Positions 24,876 to 32,535 of a DNA stretch of 45,874 nucleotides are shown here, in pieces; the stretch's first letter is position 1, and every line of letters begins with the position of its first letter. The notes under the pieces were generated by a model. That model did no database searches and was not told the DNA's origin. It worked only from the letters and a program-made list of their open reading frames with translations. The translations under genes were made by a program, and so were the position numbers. Origin of the DNA: Lachnospiraceae bacterium UBA7179 (GTDB lineage Bacteria > Bacillota > Clostridia > Lachnospirales > Lachnospiraceae); the NCBI GenBank assembly GCA_002491195.1, contig DKVL01000061.1, positions 30,731 through 76,604 on the forward strand, written 5' to 3'.

Positions 24876-26333
24876 TTATTCGTAACGCATTCTCTTATAA
24901 AATACAAAATCGTGCCCGTTCAGATCTTCAAATCCAAAATGGACTTTCATATAGTCAATGCATCTGTCAATCCGAAAATACTCGTTTCCCGCAGTCTGTC
25001 TGATATCCATCTCCACGATATCAAGGCTTCTCTCCAGTTTTGTATCCCTGTCCATCAACCCCAAAAGCACCCGCAGATACTCCTGATATGACAGTCCTGT
25101 CGTTTTCTTACTTCCCTTAGACAGATTCCCTGTAAAAAGATCGATCATGCCTGTGTTCCACTCTCCACTGTGCTTGATCAGCGGAACCCTGCCCCCTTCC
25201 AGCAGTTGCTGCACATCCGACACACTCTCCATAATAGCCCATACACTTAGAATAAGTGCAGTCATCGGTTCCGTCAGTTCCGGAGATAACAACAATGTAC
25301 AGATGACTGCCGCAACTGTCTCTGCCTGCGACTGTTTGGCAGAATCTGTATAGATACTGACAAGGTTTGCCGCTGCCCGAATCGCAAACAGCAGCTCTGC
25401 ACTGCGCCGCAGATTTCCCACATCACTGTTAAATCCGCATAAAATATACTCGATCTGATACTTCAACAGTCCCGTGTCCTTCGGCTCAACATAATTGCCG
25501 CACACTTTCATCAAATATTCTCCATAGATCAATTCATCCACAATTCCATCCGGTCTGTCCACTCCGTCCGGTAACCCGATTCCCTGATTGACCATTCCAG
25601 CTTTCCGGCGCGCGGAAAAATACGGTCCGGCATCCATGGCAGCCTTTGACACGGGCTTCCCGACAGGAAGTGTCAATGCCAGAATTCCTCCGCCAACCAC
25701 CTGGTCAAACATCCCTGAAACTTTCTGGTAAGAGTATCCTTCCGCACTCTCCGTGCCAAATTCCACAATTCCCTTATCATTCAGGGCTTCCTCAAGCTCC
25801 TGTTTCTGCGCTGCAGCTTCACCTGCTGCATCCTTCCCGGTCAATCCTTTGCTCTCGATGGTGTTGATCTGTTCCTGTACCCTTGATATGAGATCCCCTC
25901 CATAGACGGCCTTCATATAATTGACTGCCTGCGCTTTCCACACCATACCCCGGTCATCACTCGCAAAAGATACCTCTGAGATCTCAAGATATGGATTCTT
26001 AAGTTCCAATAGATTATACTCTAACGGCATCACAAGGCCTTTATCCGGATTCATGTTATAACTCATATAATCTGACAAGTGCGTTTCGACCATGCCGGCC
26101 CCTCCGTTGATACCGCCATAGGAAGAATCGATAAAAAACAATTCATACTGATCCAGAATCTCCCGGTTATATTCTGCAAACACAGAATCCAGTCCCAGAT
26201 CAGCCACGATCTCCGCCTGCGCCCTTACGGCGCCTATCGCCGCACCCTCGATCAAAACGAAGAGCAGCGACAGGACGATGCCAAAAATAAGGGAAAGATA
26301 TACTGTCATGTATGCATTAGATCTGCTTTGCAT
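24876..26333 (-). CDS. DUF5702-type tad locus protein
   Basis: A 485-residue protein with one N-terminal membrane segment (YLSLIFGIVLSLLFVLIEGAAIGAVR, near 12-37) and a large extracytoplasmic region. It matches the DUF5702 family that sits in Clostridia tad loci and is thought to act like TadG. No catalytic motif is visible. It overlaps the flp pilin gene by 17 bp, which indicates tight co-expression. Confidence 0.78.
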   Translation of the reverse strand: MQSRSNAYMTVYLSLIFGIVLSLLFVLIEGAAIGAVRAQAEIVADLGLDSVFAEYNREILDQYELFFIDSSYGGINGGAGMVETHLSDYMSYNMNPDKGLVMPLEYNLLELKNPYLEISEVSFASDDRGMVWKAQAVNYMKAVYGGDLISRVQEQINTIESKGLTGKDAAGEAAAQKQELEEALNDKGIVEFGTESAEGYSYQKVSGMFDQVVGGGILALTLPVGKPVSKAAMDAGPYFSARRKAGMVNQGIGLPDGVDRPDGIVDELIYGEYLMKVCGNYVEPKDTGLLKYQIEYILCGFNSDVGNLRRSAELLFAIRAAANLVSIYTDSAKQSQAETVAAVICTLLLSPELTEPMTALILSVWAIMESVSDVQQLLEGGRVPLIKHSGEWNTGMIDLFTGNLSKGSKKTTGLSYQEYLRVLLGLMDRDTKLERSLDIVEMDIRQTAGNEYFRIDRCIDYMKVHFGFEDLNGHDFVFYKRMRYE

Positions 26334-26484
26334 TTTTTGTTACCTTTTTCATCAGATCGTTTGCAAGTGATGTGATACTTTTCTTAAATACTGCCACAAG
26401 CGCAATGAGCACGACGATAATCAACACAATCTCAACAGTTCCCATTCCTTCTTCTTCCATTACAAAGCTTCTTAAATTTCTCAT
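26317..26484 (-). CDS. flp: Flp-type major pilin
   Basis: A 55-residue prepilin. After a short leader (MRNLRSFVMEEEGMG) comes the cleavage and polymerisation motif GTVEIVLIIVVLIALVAVF with the Glu at +5 that is typical of Flp pilins, then a short Lys-rich tail. The start at 26484 has GAGGAG 7 nt upstream; the frame can extend to 26526 but that would overlap the ribosome binding site. It should be the main subunit of the Tad pilus, processed by the A24 peptidase encoded three genes downstream. Confidence 0.85.
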   Translation of the reverse strand: MRNLRSFVMEEEGMGTVEIVLIIVVLIALVAVFKKSITSLANDLMKKVTKNAKQI

Positions 26485-26542
26485 AATTTTTCTCCTCTTT
26501 TTCCATTTGTTTTTCATTGTTTTCAACAGTTGTTATTTGTTA

Positions 26543-27730
26543 TTATAAATAGTTCTGAAATGCTGGTATCATGATCGCCAGCATTGTAATACCCAAAAAC
26601 ATCATCATGGGCAGCAGCAGCTTTGTTCCTGCCTTTTCTCCCAGCTTTCGCGCAGTATGTTTCCGCTCCTCGAAAGCCTCTGCTGCCTCCTCTTTCAACA
26701 AAAGCGGCAGGTTCGCAGCTCCTTTCTTGATATTCTGTGACAGCATGGTCGACAGCTTGTTATAACCCGGAATACGACAGCGCCGTCCAAAATGTTCATA
26801 TGCCTTTGCCTGTACAATGCCACTCTCCATCTCATAGATCGTCAGAAGCATCTCCTCATAAACATATCGCTTCCTGCATCCCTGCTCACGCCGCTTCTTA
26901 TAATCGTCTGTAATCTTAATCCATGCGTTTGGTACTGTCATGCCAGCGCCAAGCAGCAATGCAAGGGAACTGACGAGCTCGGGATAATCCATACGCATCT
27001 GTTCCTCCCGCTCCACAACCTGTCTGTGCAGATCCCTGTCCTTGCTGTAATAGACAAGGCAGACCAAAACAGGTGTTGCACCCAGAAACAGCAATCCCCT
27101 GAAATTCCGCTGATAACTCCAATGAATCCTTTCCTGATCAATCTCTGACGGAAGTGTCATATTTTGTTGTTTACGGGTATTTTCATCTATTGTGATCAGC
27201 TGCCTGGCCAGTTGTTCTGATTTGTCAGACGAGATCGATCTACTGCAGATTCTGACGGTCATGTCATGTTCCATCTGATAATCCTCACAGGACAATACCG
27301 CTGTAAGCTGCATGAGAACAGGTGTTGTCAGACGATCCTGCATCAGATGTCCATCACTGTCCATATAAGCAGTATCTGTGAGCCATTCCACCGCAAAGGG
27401 ATATCCCTCTACGCTGTCAGGCAGACACAGATCATACTCAATCTTGTCAAAACTCTGGTTCTCGCCAAGCATTTCTTTTTCAAGGATTTTTACCGCCTCT
27501 CCTGACATCTGTGTCAGCTCTTCCTGCGTGTAATATTTCTCTGAAATTTCAAACGGAATACGATAGCTGTCCTCTTCGTCATCTGCAACCAGCAGCACGC
27601 TCCTTGAACCCTCTCCATACGCATTGCGTTGTATAGAGTTATCCACAATCCTTGTCTCCATTCCATCTGTTATCCACAAAACCGCAGACAAAACCACACC
27701 GCAGACCATGACCATACTACACACAGACAT
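26543..27730 (-). CDS. tadC: TadC-like inner-membrane pilus assembly protein, downstream part of an interrupted frame
   Basis: A 395-residue frame with a type II secretion F (T2SSF) domain near the C-terminus (YPELVSSLALLLGAGMTVPNAW...YNKLSTMLSQNIKKGAANL...AFEERKHTARKLGEKAGTKLLLPMMMFLG; only key parts matter here: LLLGAGM, GEKAGTKLLLPM). Membrane segments lie at the N-terminus, near 210-230 and at the C-terminus. The reading frame continues upstream through seven codons to a TAG at 27752-27754 and beyond that into 45 protein-like codons, so the gene appears to have lost its native start. Translation from 27730 would need re-initiation; no good ribosome binding site precedes it. Confidence 0.75.
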   Translation of the reverse strand: MSVCSMVMVCGVVLSAVLWITDGMETRIVDNSIQRNAYGEGSRSVLLVADDEEDSYRIPFEISEKYYTQEELTQMSGEAVKILEKEMLGENQSFDKIEYDLCLPDSVEGYPFAVEWLTDTAYMDSDGHLMQDRLTTPVLMQLTAVLSCEDYQMEHDMTVRICSRSISSDKSEQLARQLITIDENTRKQQNMTLPSEIDQERIHWSYQRNFRGLLFLGATPVLVCLVYYSKDRDLHRQVVEREEQMRMDYPELVSSLALLLGAGMTVPNAWIKITDDYKKRREQGCRKRYVYEEMLLTIYEMESGIVQAKAYEHFGRRCRIPGYNKLSTMLSQNIKKGAANLPLLLKEEAAEAFEERKHTARKLGEKAGTKLLLPMMMFLGITMLAIMIPAFQNYL

Positions 27731-27751
27731 TTTTTTGATGACATACTCTTT

Positions 27752-27889
27752 CTACCTTTTGTCTGTATTACCTGCGGGCTCCAAGGTCCGTAGATCCTCG
27801 TGTATCATACGATTGTGCAGCATCCAGTCTGGCTTTTTGTGCATCGCTTCCAATCTGGAATAGATGCATCTTGCTAATTTATCACTCAA
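27752..27889 (-). pseudogene. 5' fragment of tadC, cut off by an in-frame TAG
   Basis: A 45-codon frame starts at TTG 27889 with GAGGAG 11 nt upstream and ends at TAG 27752. It is in the same frame as the tadC part that begins at 27730 and separated from it only by the stop and seven sense codons (KEYVIKK). The peptide (LSDKLARCIYSRLEAMH, ending EPAGNTDKR) is soluble and basic, as expected for the cytoplasmic start of a TadC-like protein. The simplest reading is one ancestral gene with a nonsense mutation. Confidence 0.65.
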
Positions 27890-27909
27890 TTTGTTCTTCT
27901 CTCCTCTTT

Positions 27910-28701
27910 TTATATCTCGATATCCAAGATCTGATCTGAGAGCCGACAGGCCACAGCATAGACGATCAACAAGCCCGTCATTAGAATCCACCCAAAGATA
28001 TTGTGATACAGACTCTCAAAATATCCCTTTGTTGTCAACGAAATATAAAAAATGATAAAAAACGGAATGTATCTCATAATCTGCTGCTCCAACTTTTTCT
28101 CACTGATCACGGTCTCGATTTCCCGCCTGACTTCCTGCTTATCACCAATGATATCCGCTGTGTTTGCAATGATGCCACGCATATCCCCTCCGCCTCTCTT
28201 TGCTATCTGAAAAATGTCTGCGAAGTCTCTGATATCCTGTACACCGCTTCTGTCTGCAAGATCTGTCAACGCGCTCTCCAGTTGCTCATTATTGCTTAAT
28301 TTTCTAAAAATCAGCCGCAGTTCTTTTGCCATCACAGACTCCTTGCCATACAGCAATACAATGTCGCGATAAGATTCCTGAAATGCATTCTCAACACTGT
28401 AGCCCGCCTGTAAATTTGACGAAACACTCAGAATTACTTCCCGAAACTCAATCTCAAGTTTCTTTTTCCTTTTCTGGCACTCTGCTTTTCCCTGATCCCT
28501 CAAGGAGAGGAACACAAATGGCATCAGCAGAACCCATGCAATCACACTGTCATAAAAAAGCCAGCTGACCAATGCCATAAACACGCCGCCTGCTAAGAGA
28601 TACCTTACAATCTCCTGTCTGGAAAATGTATAGCTTGCGTAGTCAATCACCGGTGGAAGTCTTCCTCTTGCGATATGCTTCTTATTTTCTGTACTTCTCA
28701 T
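27910..28701 (-). CDS. tadB: TadB-like inner-membrane pilus assembly protein
   Basis: A 263-residue membrane protein with a T2SSF domain: EFREVILSVSSNLQAGYSVENAFQES near 86-111 and IFQIAKRGGGDMRGIIANTADII near 165-187. Membrane segments lie near 35-70 and at the C-terminus. TadB and TadC form the membrane platform on which the CpaF ATPase acts. It starts one base after the cpaF stop codon with GGAGAA as ribosome binding site, so it was originally translated right behind cpaF. In this arrangement it has lost its native promoter. Confidence 0.88.
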   Translation of the reverse strand: MRSTENKKHIARGRLPPVIDYASYTFSRQEIVRYLLAGGVFMALVSWLFYDSVIAWVLLMPFVFLSLRDQGKAECQKRKKKLEIEFREVILSVSSNLQAGYSVENAFQESYRDIVLLYGKESVMAKELRLIFRKLSNNEQLESALTDLADRSGVQDIRDFADIFQIAKRGGGDMRGIIANTADIIGDKQEVRREIETVISEKKLEQQIMRYIPFFIIFYISLTTKGYFESLYHNIFGWILMTGLLIVYAVACRLSDQILDIEI

Positions 28702-28702
28702 A

Positions 28703-29160
28703 TCATTCTCCTTTTATTTCCTCTTTTTGTTTGTCATTCCGAAAACCTGCGGAATGGAGTTTTCCCGTATGTGTAAGCTCACCTGATTTTACAAGTTCTC
28801 CTAAGACCTTGCCGTTTTCCTCACCAACTTCCTGAAACTGGTACAACGACGCTGTAAGAATCTCATTATTTTCATAGCCGATTACCTCCACGATCTCAAG
28901 AACGCGTCGTGACTTATCCCGCAGTCTTCCAAGGTGCACGATGATGTCCACACCTGATGCTATTTGTCTGCGCACTGCCGCAAGCGGCAGATCCATTCCC
29001 ATCAGAACCATCGTCTCCAGACGCGTCAGCATATCGTTTGATGAGTTTGCGTGACCCGTTGAGAGACTGCCATCATGCCCCGTGTTCAACGCCTGCAGCA
29101 TGTCAATTGCCTCACTGCTCCTCACTTCGCCGACGATTATTCTGTCTCCCCTCAGAATAA
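28703..29160 (-). pseudogene. cpaF: 3' remnant of the tad pilus ATPase gene, disrupted by the prophage
   Basis: About 152 codons of a CpaF/TadA-type secretion ATPase: RGDRIIVGEVRSSEAIDMLQ (Walker B region), NTGHDGSLSTGHANS (the His box), ETMVLMGMDLPLAAVRRQIASG and the usual C-terminal domain. The Walker A motif and the whole N-terminal domain are missing, because upstream of about 29160 the sequence changes to prophage. Open reading continues 20 codons into phage DNA to a TTG, but that stretch is not CpaF-like. A CpaF without Walker A cannot hydrolyse ATP. The 5' part of the gene should lie beyond the other prophage end, outside the window. Confidence 0.88.
29137..29160. other. candidate attachment site core at the host/prophage junction
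   Basis: TTATTCTG (29137-29144) and CAGAATAA (29153-29160) are exact inverted repeats around an 8-bp spacer TCTCCCCT. CpaF homology stops within this segment. Tyrosine recombinase core sites have this layout: two inverted binding arms flanking a 6-8 bp overlap. The partner att copy and the integrase are not in the window, so the exact crossover cannot be set. Confidence 0.55.
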
Positions 29161-29175
29161 AATAGTGAGCATTAT

Positions 29176-29206
29176 GGAGGCAGGCCAACCGGCCCGCCTC
29201 CTTTTT
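29176..29206 (+). terminator. GC-rich hairpin with T-run at the prophage edge
   Basis: GGAGGC-A-GGCC (29176-29186) pairs with GGCC-C-GCCTCC (29191-29201) around an AACC loop and is followed by TTTTT on the plus strand. As a terminator it works best for plus-strand transcription. On the minus strand, in the direction of the phage late genes, it is followed by ATAATGCTCAC and a T-rich stretch, so it may only partly stop late transcripts from entering the tad genes. Confidence 0.6.
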
Positions 29207-29211
29207 CCTGC

Positions 29212-29463
29212 CTATTCGCAAATACTGGCCCGGATCCCTTTGCCCTTCAGCTCTCCAATGAGCTTCTGGGCCTCCTCCTGGCTCCCGCAGGCCGTCTCTA
29301 CCATGATGTAACCCGGCAGGCCCTCAGCCGGTTTCACCTCAAACCGCTCATATCCTGCTGCCGCCAGATCATCCTTCAGGTTCTTGGCCCGATCTCCGCA
29401 GGAGGCCGTGAACGTGGCCACCATCACCCTGATCTTCTTTTCTTCTTTCTTTGCTTCTGCCAT
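29212..29463 (-). CDS. small SPOR-like domain protein at the prophage edge
   Basis: An 83-residue protein whose whole length resembles a SPOR domain: IRVMVATFTASCGDRAKNLKDDLAAAGY then a second half GYIMVETACGSQEEAQKLIGELKGKG, with the typical alternation of strand, helix, strand and the ending IRASICE. SPOR domains bind denuded septal peptidoglycan. It has no signal peptide. It lies 14 bp after the endolysin gene with AAGGAGGAG before the ATG, so it is part of the lysis transcript. It may assist the endolysin in wall binding. Confidence 0.7.
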   Translation of the reverse strand: MAEAKKEEKKIRVMVATFTASCGDRAKNLKDDLAAAGYERFEVKPAEGLPGYIMVETACGSQEEAQKLIGELKGKGIRASICE

Positions 29464-29477
29464 CTTTCTGCTCCTCC

Positions 29478-31118
29478 TTATTGCTTTTTCAGGTACTCCT
29501 CAGAAGAGAAGCCCACTTTTCCGTTATATTCCACATAGAGCCATTTCACGCCCTGCACCATGGTATAAAAACCATAGTTCCGCACCGTGGCTCCTTTCGG
29601 GATCTCCATGATGATATTATCACTCTTCAGCACTCCCGGCTTTGCCCTCATATTGAGTGGTGCCGTTGTCTTGTAGGATCCCGCCAGTGCGGCATCTTTG
29701 CTCTGGGCTCCCACTGCCTTCAGGGAGGTGTTGCCCGCCGTGGATCCGTTGGCCACATAAGTATAATACTGGCCCGCCGCATTGCTTGTATATCCATACC
29801 CGCAGGCAGCACCCGGCCACACGATCTTATACCATCCATTGCTCAGGATCTCCAACACTTCCACGGATGCACCCTTTGTCACGCCTCCGATTGATCCATA
29901 TGCCGTACTGCTCCCGGATCTCACATTCATATTTGTGCGGGCCGTTGCGGTGCCAATCCCCTTCCCGACATAGGTTTTATTGTCTGCTGCCGGTTTCGTG
30001 CTCTGAGAGGCTCCTGAGGCCGCTCCTGAGGCTTTGGATCCCTTGCTCAATGCCATAACCACATGAGAGCTCTCCTTCAGATATACGCCGCCTCTTTTGG
30101 CATACGCATCAGATCCCACATGGGCCGCATCCGTATATGCTTTGAATTTTCCGGTACCTACCAGAATACTCTTCAGATTCCCGGTGTAGCCACTGGCCGC
30201 AATAGAGAGCCCTGCCAGGATATAGCAGGCAATGATCAGGGAGCTGCAATCAAAATCACCCTTGGCTCCGGCCACCTTCCTGCCATTGTTGATGATCTCA
30301 TTATACCCCGTCCATCTATTGGGCTGAGAATAACCAAAATTATCATCAGCGCAGATCTGCTCCATGATCGCCGCCGCCCGTTCTGCCAGTTCATCATCCA
30401 GGCACTCTATGTATACATTCCACGGTTTACTGTACCATCCCCTGGTGCATATCTCCTTTGCCGTCTGATCACCCGGCTTTTTCCCCTGAATTGTTCCATT
30501 TTCATCAATGCTTGCATGGCCAATCAATACCGCCATCTGTTTTCCTCCTTCCTGAAGGCCCTCCACGGCTTTATATACCGCATCTCTCCGGGCCATATAC
30601 TTGCTGAATACTCTGTCACTTTTCGCTGAAGCATACAGCGCATCAAGCGTCTTTCCGCTTGCCGCCCGGATGATCCGTGCGGATGCTCCTGCTCCTCCCT
30701 GGTTCTCAATATCTGCCATGAAGATGATTGCCGCCGGATCCGTTACGCCCAGATTATTCACATGAGTGCAATATCCGGTTATATCTTTGATGGCAAGCTC
30801 ATCCTGGGCCTTCTTTCCTTCTGTTGAGCTCAGGGCGGCAGACAGAAGCGCCGCCTCCTGCTCTGTGGCCTTCCTGGTGCCCCATGAGGTGCCCTTTGCG
30901 GTGATCTCCGCATAAAGCGCCGCCCCTAACATTCCACGGCCTCTCACGGCCCCCAGAGCGCCGCAGATCTCCCTCATGAGGCTCAGGGCCCTGCTGCCAT
31001 GCCATTGCACTTTCCCAACCGATAAGGCCCCGTTATCGTTCCGGTTCACGGATCCATAATCACCTTCATGTGAGAAGATGATTGGTGCCGCCTTCTCTGC
31101 AATTTCCTTTATGTTCAT
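29478..31118 (-). CDS. modular phage endolysin with two catalytic regions and two SH3 domains
   Basis: A 546-residue cell-wall hydrolase. The N-terminal ~200 residues (MNIKEIAEKAAPIIFSHEG...SVGKVQWHGSRALSLM) resemble VgrG-related or lysozyme-like phage muralytic modules. A second module looks like an NlpC/P60 peptidase: Cys in FDCSSLIIACY near 291 and His in ESSHVVMAL near 351. A Ser/Ala linker leads to two bacterial SH3 domains (about 393-455 and 483-545, the latter with NMRAKPGV and GKVGFSSEEYL). No signal peptide, so export needs the holin encoded upstream. The start at 31118 overlaps the previous gene (ATGA) and has GGAGAGGAGAG upstream. Confidence 0.85.
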   Translation of the reverse strand: MNIKEIAEKAAPIIFSHEGDYGSVNRNDNGALSVGKVQWHGSRALSLMREICGALGAVRGRGMLGAALYAEITAKGTSWGTRKATEQEAALLSAALSSTEGKKAQDELAIKDITGYCTHVNNLGVTDPAAIIFMADIENQGGAGASARIIRAASGKTLDALYASAKSDRVFSKYMARRDAVYKAVEGLQEGGKQMAVLIGHASIDENGTIQGKKPGDQTAKEICTRGWYSKPWNVYIECLDDELAERAAAIMEQICADDNFGYSQPNRWTGYNEIINNGRKVAGAKGDFDCSSLIIACYILAGLSIAASGYTGNLKSILVGTGKFKAYTDAAHVGSDAYAKRGGVYLKESSHVVMALSKGSKASGAASGASQSTKPAADNKTYVGKGIGTATARTNMNVRSGSSTAYGSIGGVTKGASVEVLEILSNGWYKIVWPGAACGYGYTSNAAGQYYTYVANGSTAGNTSLKAVGAQSKDAALAGSYKTTAPLNMRAKPGVLKSDNIIMEIPKGATVRNYGFYTMVQGVKWLYVEYNGKVGFSSEEYLKKQ

Positions 31119-31354
31119 CCGTTCTCTCCTCTCCGATATGCCATTACGGCCCAGATCACCGGCAGCAGGGGCCACGCCACTGCCGCCAGAACGCACAAAA
31201 GAAAGAGGATGCAGGCGGTTATGATTCCCGCTCCTGCACCCTCCGGGTACTCTGTGCTTTGTTTATCTCCCGCCTCTATCCTGCCTCCAAAACGCTTCAG
31301 CAGGATGGCAAGGGTTATTGCCGTCATTATGGCATAGGCTATCACCGCCCTCAT
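31115..31354 (-). CDS. small two-helix membrane protein of the lysis module
   Basis: A 79-residue protein with two hydrophobic helices (AVIAYAIMTAITLAILL near 3-19 and GIITACILFLLCVLAAVAWPLLPVIWAVMAY near 43-73; the second is long). The charged loop between them is short. It starts in a TAATG overlap with the holin gene and ends in an ATGA overlap with the endolysin gene. Position and topology suggest a second holin or an antiholin, but there is no recognisable family motif. Confidence 0.7.
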   Translation of the reverse strand: MRAVIAYAIMTAITLAILLKRFGGRIEAGDKQSTEYPEGAGAGIITACILFLLCVLAAVAWPLLPVIWAVMAYRRGENG

Positions 31355-31674
31355 TATGCCCCTTCTTTGTTGCTGTTAATGGCGAACACCGCCGCCTCAA
31401 TCAACGCATCCAGTTGGGCATCCGATAATGCAATATTTTTCTCAATCAGGATCTCCTTCAGGAATTGGGTAACAATAGCCTTTTTCTCTGCACCGGATCC
31501 GCCCTTTTTGATCGTCTGCTCAGCAGAATCCACGGCCCACTTTGCCCACTTCACTGCCTCATTGAGCTTGGTGTTCTCAATCAGGCTCTTCAGCAGAGGG
31601 ATCCCGTACCTCATCACCACGGTGATCACCACGATCACCAAAAGTTTAATAATTGTAAACAATAATTCATCCAT
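31354..31674 (-). CDS. phage holin, LLH family
   Basis: A 106-residue protein with one N-terminal membrane helix (MDELLFTIIKLLVIVVITVVM) and an amphipathic C-terminal region (NEAVKWAKWAVDSAEQTI...IVTQFLKEILIEKNI...LIEAAVFAINSNK) that is typical of the LLH holin family. It should form membrane lesions that release the endolysin. The start at 31674 lies 5 nt after the previous stop with AAAGGA before it. Longer frames would run into the upstream gene. Confidence 0.85.
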   Translation of the reverse strand: MDELLFTIIKLLVIVVITVVMRYGIPLLKSLIENTKLNEAVKWAKWAVDSAEQTIKKGGSGAEKKAIVTQFLKEILIEKNIALSDAQLDALIEAAVFAINSNKEGA

Positions 31675-31681
31675 ATTCTTT

Positions 31682-32098
31682 TCATCCTTTCGCTTCATTT
31701 TCCGGCCCATCCTGGGCCTCTCCATTGCCTTCCTGCTCCTTCATGGCCATATCATGCACAATCCCGCCCTTGGTGTTCTCCTTGGCCGATTTTGCCGCAT
31801 ATGCGCAATATGCTATTGTTTCCCCTACCGTTGCCCCAATGAGGCTATACAGCGCTGAGAGATCCGCAAAGTGCCACATTGCGGCCATGGAATAGATCTG
31901 TACCACCGTGCAAGAGAGGAATATGTACCCCAGAGCGATCTTGGCCACGGATGGCCACTCCGGCCTTGGCCAGTATTCCTCTTTTTTTCGCTTCAGCTCA
32001 TCCGCCATCAACTTCCTTTGCCCTTGGTTCTCCACTTCCTGCAATCTCCGCTCATGCTCGGCAAGCTCCCGCCTGCTGATCCTTCCTGCTCTTTTCAT
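31682..32098 (-). CDS. phage membrane protein of the lysis module
   Basis: A 138-residue protein. A charged, helical N-terminus (RISRRELAEHERRLQEVENQ onward) is followed by two membrane helices near residues 50-100 (SVAKIALGYIFLSCTVVQIYSM and LYSLIGATVGETIAYCAY). The C-terminus is charged. The ATG at 32098 overlaps the previous stop (ATGA) and has AGGAGGAGAA 8 nt upstream. I do not recognise a specific family. A holin-associated or spanin-like role fits its place. Confidence 0.68.
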   Translation of the reverse strand: MKRAGRISRRELAEHERRLQEVENQGQRKLMADELKRKKEEYWPRPEWPSVAKIALGYIFLSCTVVQIYSMAAMWHFADLSALYSLIGATVGETIAYCAYAAKSAKENTKGGIVHDMAMKEQEGNGEAQDGPENEAKG

Positions 32099-32535
32099 AG
32101 AAAATCGTTCTCCTCCTGGCACTTCTCATAGATCCCCATGATATACTTGTACTCCATCTCATACACACCATTGGGCTCTTTTAACTCCTCCATCAGCTTC
32201 TCATACTTTTTATTCTGCTGAATGATATGGTTAAATTCTCCTTCAGAGTGCCGCTCTCTCTTCTGGCACTCATTATAAAACCGGAATATCTCCGCTTTTA
32301 TGGCATCTGCCGCATCAATGGCCCTCTGCCGTGCAAGCGTTTCCTGCTCCTTCAGTATGCGCTCCTGCTCCTTCTTGACTTCCTTCAGATCCTCCCTTAC
32401 GCCCTCCATGATCCTATTTCCGATCCATTTTGTGACAGCGCTTAATGGATTCACCTTTATTTTGGAAAACTCTACAAATATGCTCAGGAGCCCTATCCCG
32501 GCAGACAGAGAGGCTATGATCTCACCTATGCTCAT
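32095..32535 (-). CDS. membrane-anchored coiled-coil phage protein
   Basis: A 146-residue protein with an N-terminal hydrophobic helix (IGEIIASLSAGIGLLSIFVEFS) and a long charged coiled coil (REDLKEVKKEQERILKEQ onward). The topology resembles XhlA-type haemolysin-related proteins of phage lysis modules. The start is the ATG at 32535 with AAGGAG 7 nt upstream. It overlaps its neighbours on both sides (14 bp and an ATGA), so it is part of one tightly packed operon. Confidence 0.7.
   Translation of the reverse strand: MSIGEIIASLSAGIGLLSIFVEFSKIKVNPLSAVTKWIGNRIMEGVREDLKEVKKEQERILKEQETLARQRAIDAADAIKAEIFRFYNECQKRERHSEGEFNHIIQQNKKYEKLMEELKEPNGVYEMEYKYIMGIYEKCQEENDFL

Noticed and set aside
27910..27991. 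Extension of the tadC 5' fragment upstream of 27889 to 27991
   Set aside because: That part overlaps the end of tadB, has no ribosome binding site and does not look protein-like. The TTG at 27889 with GAGGAG upstream is the better start.
29161..29221. Phage-side extension of the cpaF frame as a functional short ATPase gene
   Set aside because: The 20 extra codons to the TTG at 29221 are phage DNA that contains a terminator-like hairpin. They do not resemble CpaF and no Walker A motif is supplied.
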